Of a DNA stretch of 9,753 nucleotides, positions 6,141 through 9,753 are shown piece by piece. Source of the DNA: Verrucomicrobiia bacterium (GTDB taxonomy: Bacteria; Verrucomicrobiota; Verrucomicrobiia; Limisphaerales; Palsa-1400); NCBI GenBank assembly GCA_025934545.1, contig JAICXV010000034.1, forward strand, positions 1 through 9,753, read 5' to 3'. Under the pieces are notes generated by a model that worked only from the letters and a program-made list of their open reading frames with translations, had not been told where the DNA came from and did no database searches. A program made the position numbers and the translations under genes. Every line of letters starts with the position of its first letter. Within the stretch, counting starts at the first letter, position 1.

Positions 6141-6574
6141 CGACAGTGCCTCCTACCATTCTGCTGGTCGAAGACAATGACGACGATGTTTTTGCGATGC
6201 AACGCGCGCTCCGCAAGGCGGAGATAACGTTGCCCGTCCAGGTGGTCACCAATGGACAGAAAGCGGTTGATTATCTGTCCGGCTCCGGCGATTACTCGGA
6301 CCGCACTTACTATCCATTTCCGTCGTTGGTGTTTCTGGATTTGAAACTGCCCTACATTCACGGCTTTGAAATTTTGGGTTGGATCCGCGAGCAGCCGGGC
6401 ATCCGCGATTTGGCGGTGGTTGTTTTGACGTCGTCGGCGGAAGAAAGCGATCGCAATCGCGCTGATGATTTGGGCGTTTATTCGTACATTGTAAAACCGC
6501 CGGAGCCGCAGCAGTTGCGGCGATTGCTGGAGGCATTGCCGAAGGTGGCGTCAATTTCGACAACGCCCGTTTAG
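6137..6574 (+). CDS. Single-domain Rcp1-type response regulator
   Basis: The 145-residue protein is one receiver domain and nothing else. It begins TILLVEDNDDD, with acidic-pocket residues E12 and D13, the phospho-acceptor Asp68 in FLDLKLP, the switch Thr98 in VLTSS, Tyr117 and the invariant Lys120 in the IVKPP motif. The N-terminal D-N-D-D-D run and the long segment between 50 and 62 (GSGDYSDRTYYPF) are typical of the Rcp1/CheY-like receivers that partner phytochrome-like kinases. With no DNA-binding or enzymatic domain, output must be through protein contact or as a phosphate carrier. The ATG at 6137 overlaps the kinase stop as ATGA (6137-6140), so translational coupling is likely; an in-frame ATG at 6104 inside the kinase gene would add 11 residues that do not belong to the fold. 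Cognate pairing with the kinase is inferred from this arrangement. Confidence 0.93.
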   Translation: MTTVPPTILLVEDNDDDVFAMQRALRKAEITLPVQVVTNGQKAVDYLSGSGDYSDRTYYPFPSLVFLDLKLPYIHGFEILGWIREQPGIRDLAVVVLTSSAEESDRNRADDLGVYSYIVKPPEPQQLRRLLEALPKVASISTTPV

Positions 6575-6644
6575 CAACGTCCTGCCGTCATTTTTGTTAA
6601 TTTTTGGCTTTTACTTTTCACCGTAGTCTTTACAGTAGCGCCCA

Positions 6645-9278
6645 ATGGCTCGAAAAGATGCGGTCCCAAGGACGCACGGTTTCAATGATGTCATAGGCGT
6701 TGTATTAGGCGCAGCAGCGCTGCTCCTTTTAGTCGCTCTATTTTCTTTTGACCCCCACGATTGCTCCGCCAATCAAGTGCCGCCCAATTCGCCGGTGCAC
6801 AATCTCGGCGGCCCGCTCGGTGTATGGGTGGCGTGGTCTGTCTTTCAGGTGTTCGGTTTGGCGGGGTTCGCCATCCCGCTGCTGATGATTGTTTTTGGGC
6901 TCGGTTATTTATTTTCCTACCTCGCCTACCTGCAACGGCGATGGGCCTGGGGCGCTGCGTTGGTAGTTTGCACGATGGGTTTGTTGAGTTTGTTTGAACA
7001 CAATTTGCGGTTGCTGCAATCGGCCAGCGTTGGTGTTTCCGCGCCGAGCGCGGGCGGATATATCGGCATGTTTTTGGATCGTTGCTGCCTCCAGTTCCTT
7101 GGCAAAGTTGGCGCGAGCATCGTTCTCGGCGCGACCTACATTGTCGGCGTGATGTATCTGACGAATTTTCAACTCGGCCTGTGGTGCCGCCAATGGTGGG
7201 CCAGCCGCACTGGAAAACCGATCGCGACATCGGCTGAAGAACGTGAATTGGAAAAGCGCGCGCGCGATTTGGAGAAGCAGGCGCGCAAGCTGCAGGAACA
7301 GTTGGATAAAGGAAAGGTGGCCGAGGCATCGGGCCTGGGCGCGGATCTGAAGCCCGTGCCCGCTCCGACGGTTCGCGACTTGAGTGTCCCGCAATCGAAA
7401 GCGAAAAAAATCGCGAAGGCGGAACCGGTCAAAGAGCCGGAGCCGGCGGATGAAGAAGTCGTCATCAGCGCCAAAGAAATCGCTGCGGCGAACACGGCAG
7501 ATATTTTGGGCGACAAAGCTGAGCTCTCCAAAAAGGTCGCGGAAATCGGTGCTGGCGATAGTAAATCCGAACCGGCAGATAAATTTAAAGCGCCGGACGT
7601 GCCGCCACCGGTGGTGCACGGTCTGAATCCGGTCAAGGCCCGGCAACTGCGCAAGCCGAAACAAATTGCCGTCGCCTCAACGCCGCAAATTGGCAATTAC
7701 CAATTGCCATCGCACGATTTGTTGCAATATCCGGACACGACTGTTCGGCCTACTGAATCGAAGGAAGACCTGATTGCCAATGCCAAGTTGATGCAGCAGA
7801 CGTTGGCGCAGTTTGAAATCGAAGTGGCCATTGGTGACATCACCAAAGGCCCGACGATCACACGTTACGAATTGCATCCCGCGCCTGGCGTGAAGCTCGA
7901 GAAAATTGCGGCGCTGAATAACAACATCGCCGCTGCGCTCAAAGCCGAACGCATCAATATTCTCGCGCCTGTCCCGGGCAAGAGCTCGGTTGGCGTCGAA
8001 GTGCCGAACGCGGTCAAAACGAAGGTTATCCTGCGTGATTTGTTTGAGTCCGACGAATGGCGCACGACGAAAGCGCGCATTCCGCTCGCGTTGGGCAAAG
8101 ATGTTTACGGACATCCGATCGTCGCGGACCTTGCGGAAATGCCGCACGTCTTGATCGCCGGCAGCACCGGTTCCGGCAAATCAGTCTGCATCAGTTCGAT
8201 CATCGCTTCGTTGCTCTATCGTTTTAGCCCCGACCAACTGCGGTTCGTCATGATCGATCCGAAAGTTGTCGAGTTGCAGCAATTCAACAAATTGCCGCAC
8301 CTTGTCGTGCCGGTCGTGACCGATCCGAAGAAAGTCATTCTGGCGTTGCGCTGGGTCGTCAGCGAGATGGACAAGCGCTATCAAATTTTTGCCAAGGTTG
8401 GCGTGCGCAATATTCATTCGTTCAATGACCGTCCGCGCAATCAGGCGCCTCCGGCCACTGTCGAACCGCCGAAGTCGAAGAAGGACAAGACGGAATTGGA
8501 CAGCGATGGTTTTGCCGTGGAGCTCGACGAGGAAATTGTGGTGCCACGCGACGAGGAAATTGTCATTCCCGATCACCTCAGTTACATCGTTGTCATCATC
8601 GACGAGCTCGCCGACTTGATGTTGGTCGCGCCGGCAGATGTGGAAATGGCGATCGCGCGTATTACGCAGATGGCGCGTGCGGCGGGTATTCACTGCATCG
8701 TCGCCACGCAACGTCCGAGTGTTGATGTCATCACCGGCGTGATCAAAGCGAACATTCCCGCGCGTGTCGCGTTCCAGGTTGCGTCGAAGGTGGACTCGCG
8801 CACGATTCTCGACCAGATGGGCGCGGACAAATTGCTCGGTAAAGGCGACATGCTCTTCCTGCCGCCAGGTTCAGCGAAGTTGATTCGCGCTCAAGGCGCG
8901 CTGGTGACGGACGCCGAGATCCACGGCATCGTCGAATACATCGCTGCACAGGGCAAACCGAGTTACGAACTGGAGATTCATCAGCAACTTTCCAAGCCAG
9001 TGAGTTCATTAGATGGTGACGAAAACAGCAGCGGTGAGGACGAGGACTTGATCCAGCAATGCATCGAAGTCATTCGCACCGAACAAAAGGCCAGCGTGTC
9101 GCTGTTGCAACGGCGCTTGCGCCTCGGTTACACGCGGGCGGCGCGCATCATGGACGATCTCGAAGCGCGCGGTATTGTGGGTCCGAGCAAGGGTGCTGAG
9201 CCGCGAGATATTCTGATCGATCTCGATGCCGGCCAGCCGGGAGCTGAGGAACCGAGCAGTGCTGGCGTAGGCAAGTGA
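6645..9278 (+). CDS. ftsK: DNA translocase FtsK
   Basis: The 877-residue protein has the full FtsK/SpoIIIE plan. Residues 14-175 hold four or more membrane helices (about 14-33, 58-90, 98-117, 150-173) that anchor it at the septum. A charged linker follows (about 190-345), with a predicted coiled coil at 197-222 and many Lys/Glu/Pro. The alpha/beta motor runs about 370-770: Walker A GSTGSGKS (506-513), Walker B IVVIIDE (648-654), then ATQRPSVDVITG and SRTILDQMGADKLLG motifs. The winged-helix gamma domain that reads KOPS-type orientation sites is at about 800-858 (LIQQCIEVI...LLQRRLRLGYTRAARIMDDLEARGIV). Family role: pumps chromosome termini across the septum and activates dimer resolution. 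The motor contains an acidic insert before Walker B (about 598-645), somewhat longer than in E. coli, with a tandem duplication. The start has no Shine-Dalgarno sequence; a 70-base T-rich spacer separates it from the receiver gene. Confidence 0.97.
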   Translation: MARKDAVPRTHGFNDVIGVVLGAAALLLLVALFSFDPHDCSANQVPPNSPVHNLGGPLGVWVAWSVFQVFGLAGFAIPLLMIVFGLGYLFSYLAYLQRRWAWGAALVVCTMGLLSLFEHNLRLLQSASVGVSAPSAGGYIGMFLDRCCLQFLGKVGASIVLGATYIVGVMYLTNFQLGLWCRQWWASRTGKPIATSAEERELEKRARDLEKQARKLQEQLDKGKVAEASGLGADLKPVPAPTVRDLSVPQSKAKKIAKAEPVKEPEPADEEVVISAKEIAAANTADILGDKAELSKKVAEIGAGDSKSEPADKFKAPDVPPPVVHGLNPVKARQLRKPKQIAVASTPQIGNYQLPSHDLLQYPDTTVRPTESKEDLIANAKLMQQTLAQFEIEVAIGDITKGPTITRYELHPAPGVKLEKIAALNNNIAAALKAERINILAPVPGKSSVGVEVPNAVKTKVILRDLFESDEWRTTKARIPLALGKDVYGHPIVADLAEMPHVLIAGSTGSGKSVCISSIIASLLYRFSPDQLRFVMIDPKVVELQQFNKLPHLVVPVVTDPKKVILALRWVVSEMDKRYQIFAKVGVRNIHSFNDRPRNQAPPATVEPPKSKKDKTELDSDGFAVELDEEIVVPRDEEIVIPDHLSYIVVIIDELADLMLVAPADVEMAIARITQMARAAGIHCIVATQRPSVDVITGVIKANIPARVAFQVASKVDSRTILDQMGADKLLGKGDMLFLPPGSAKLIRAQGALVTDAEIHGIVEYIAAQGKPSYELEIHQQLSKPVSSLDGDENSSGEDEDLIQQCIEVIRTEQKASVSLLQRRLRLGYTRAARIMDDLEARGIVGPSKGAEPRDILIDLDAGQPGAEEPSSAGVGK
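8525..8563 (+). repeat. 15-bp direct repeat inside ftsK (in-frame duplication)
   Basis: CGACGAGGAAATTGT occurs exactly at 8525-8539 and 8549-8563, a period of 24 bases or eight codons. It encodes two successive octapeptides, DEEIVVPR and DEEIVIPD (residues 628-643), in the acidic insert of the motor. Identity at synonymous positions suggests a fairly recent or homogenised duplication. Confidence 0.8.
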
Positions 9279-9279
9279 A

Positions 9280-9295
9280 GCGGACTAAAGTCCGC
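9280..9295. repeat. REP-like palindrome after ftsK
   Basis: GCGGAC (9280-9285) and GTCCGC (9290-9295) flank TAAA, giving a six-pair hairpin two bases after the ftsK stop, followed by GCTCCGC. The motif GCGGACTxxAGTCCGC with a GCTCCG tail looks like short dispersed palindromes I associate with Verrucomicrobiota intergenic regions; that association is from memory and not verified here. Confidence 0.4.
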
Positions 9296-9308
9296 GCTCC
9301 GCAAATGA

Positions 9309-9335
9309 AAAGCCACGGCGAATTGCCGTGGCTTT
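9309..9335 (+). terminator. Hairpin terminator between ftsK and rpsR
   Basis: AAAGCCACGGC (9309-9319) and GCCGTGGCTTT (9325-9335) are perfect reverse complements around a GAATT loop, an 11-bp stem. On the + strand it is followed by CGCGTTTTAAATTTT, so the stem itself ends in TTT with a second T-run shortly after. It lies between convergent genes. It fits ftsK termination; on the minus strand no strong T-run follows the stem other than the T's of the stem itself. Confidence 0.75.
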
Positions 9336-9362
9336 CGCGTTTTAAATTTTGTCGGCGACGAG

Positions 9363-9611
9363 TTACTTCATCAACAGCATCTGGCGCGCGCGTTTGATCG
9401 AGCGGTTGAGACGGCGTTGATAGTGGGCGGGCAGGCCGGTGTATTTGCGCGGCAGGATGCGGCCCTGGTCGGTCACGAATTGCTTAAGCAAGGTGACGTT
9501 CTTGTAGTCGAGCGCGTCAACGGTGAAGTCGATCTTCGGCTTCGGACGTGGCGTGCGGACTTCAGAGCTGCCTTTGCGGCCCGGTTTTTCTGGATGTGTT
9601 TTGCGTGGCAT
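9363..9611 (-). CDS. rpsR: 30S ribosomal protein bS18
   Basis: The 82-residue protein matches bS18: a basic N-terminal tail, [33 protein letters not shown] (about 27-59, with the conserved Y-K-N/D, L-x-x-F, G-R/K-I-L-P-R-x-T-G core), and the C-terminal RNA-binding helix ending RARQMLLMK. The segment [15 protein letters not shown] is the standard family ending. It binds 16S rRNA in the platform of the small subunit, usually next to bS6. Here it follows bL33 by 9 bases on the same strand, not rpsF/ssb as in many bacteria, so it is translated from a bL33-bS18 transcript. There is no Cys zinc-binding set. A GGAAG lies about 17 bases upstream of the ATG, too far for an ordinary ribosome site, so translational coupling to bL33 is likely. 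Confidence 0.97.
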   Translation of the reverse strand: MPRKTHPEKPGRKGSSEVRTPRPKPKIDFTVDALDYKNVTLLKQFVTDQGRILPRKYTGLPAHYQRRLNRSIKRARQMLLMK

Positions 9612-9620
9612 AATCGTGTC

Positions 9621-9753
9621 TTATTTAACTTCCTTATGCACGGTGTGACGGCGCAAGAAAGGGTTGTATTTCTTGATTTCCAGTTTTTCGGTCTTCAGTT
9701 TTTTGTTGCGCGTGGTCGTGTAGCGGGAGGGCGACTTGCCTTCCTTGCGCGCT
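9621..9753 (-). CDS. rpmG: 50S ribosomal protein bL33 (N-terminus cut by window edge)
   Basis: The last 43 codons before the TAA at 9621-9623 read through to the window edge and give the bL33 core: [21 protein letters not shown], then [12 protein letters not shown] at the C-terminus. The matching E. coli region is Y-T-T-T-K-N-K-R...K-L-E-L-K-K. About ten N-terminal residues are missing beyond 9753. The usual pair of C-x-x-C zinc motifs is absent in the visible part (K-K-Y-N-P where zinc-binding forms have a Cys pair, and no Cys near the end), so this is the zinc-free type. It is the upstream gene of the bL33-bS18 pair. Confidence 0.95.
   Translation of the reverse strand, partial: ARKEGKSPSRYTTTRNKKLKTEKLEIKKYNPFLRRHTVHKEVK

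Noticed and set aside
1..9753. CRISPR array, tRNA, rRNA, insertion sequence or prophage genes
   Set aside because: No direct-repeat/spacer pattern, no tRNA cloverleaf, no transposase or integrase motifs were seen on either strand.

Overview
The window looks like a chromosomal segment of a free-living, Gram-negative-type bacterium of the PVC group, most likely Verrucomicrobiota (Pedosphaera-like). This is inferred from the mixture of gene families (an FtsK with a long charged linker, a BrkB/YihY protein with a C-terminal winged-helix-like tail, an Rcp1-type response regulator), weak Shine-Dalgarno sequences and short REP-like palindromes. No 16S rRNA or other taxonomic marker is present, so the assignment is a judgement.

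Layout. Bases 1-992 hold no intact gene. This stretch contains a decayed DUF5615-type (PIN-like) toxin fragment on the + strand, a possible PIN/VapC-like C-terminal fragment on the - strand, a strong sigma70-type promoter followed by a perfect 16-bp palindrome, and two different arrays with 10-bp periodicity. Bases 993-1907 (+) encode a secreted or lipid-anchored protein with a glycoside-hydrolase-like (TIM-barrel) motif pattern. Bases 1942-3402 (-) encode a YihY/BrkB-family membrane protein convergent to it. After a divergent spacer rich in inverted repeats comes a + strand signalling pair: a soluble PAS-PAS-PAS-GAF histidine kinase (3558-6140) overlapping by 4 bases a single-domain response regulator (6137-6574). 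Bases 6645-9278 (+) encode a full-length FtsK DNA translocase, followed by a REP-like palindrome and a strong hairpin. The right edge is a - strand ribosomal-protein pair, bL33 (cut by the window edge) and bS18.

How they work together. The kinase and receiver almost certainly form one phosphorelay whose input signal is unknown and whose output must be by protein contact, because the receiver has no effector domain. FtsK (chromosome segregation and division) and bL33/bS18 (ribosome) are housekeeping genes unrelated to that pathway. The first kilobase is the accessory part and is where most of the unusual structure lies; I see no complete undescribed system in the window.
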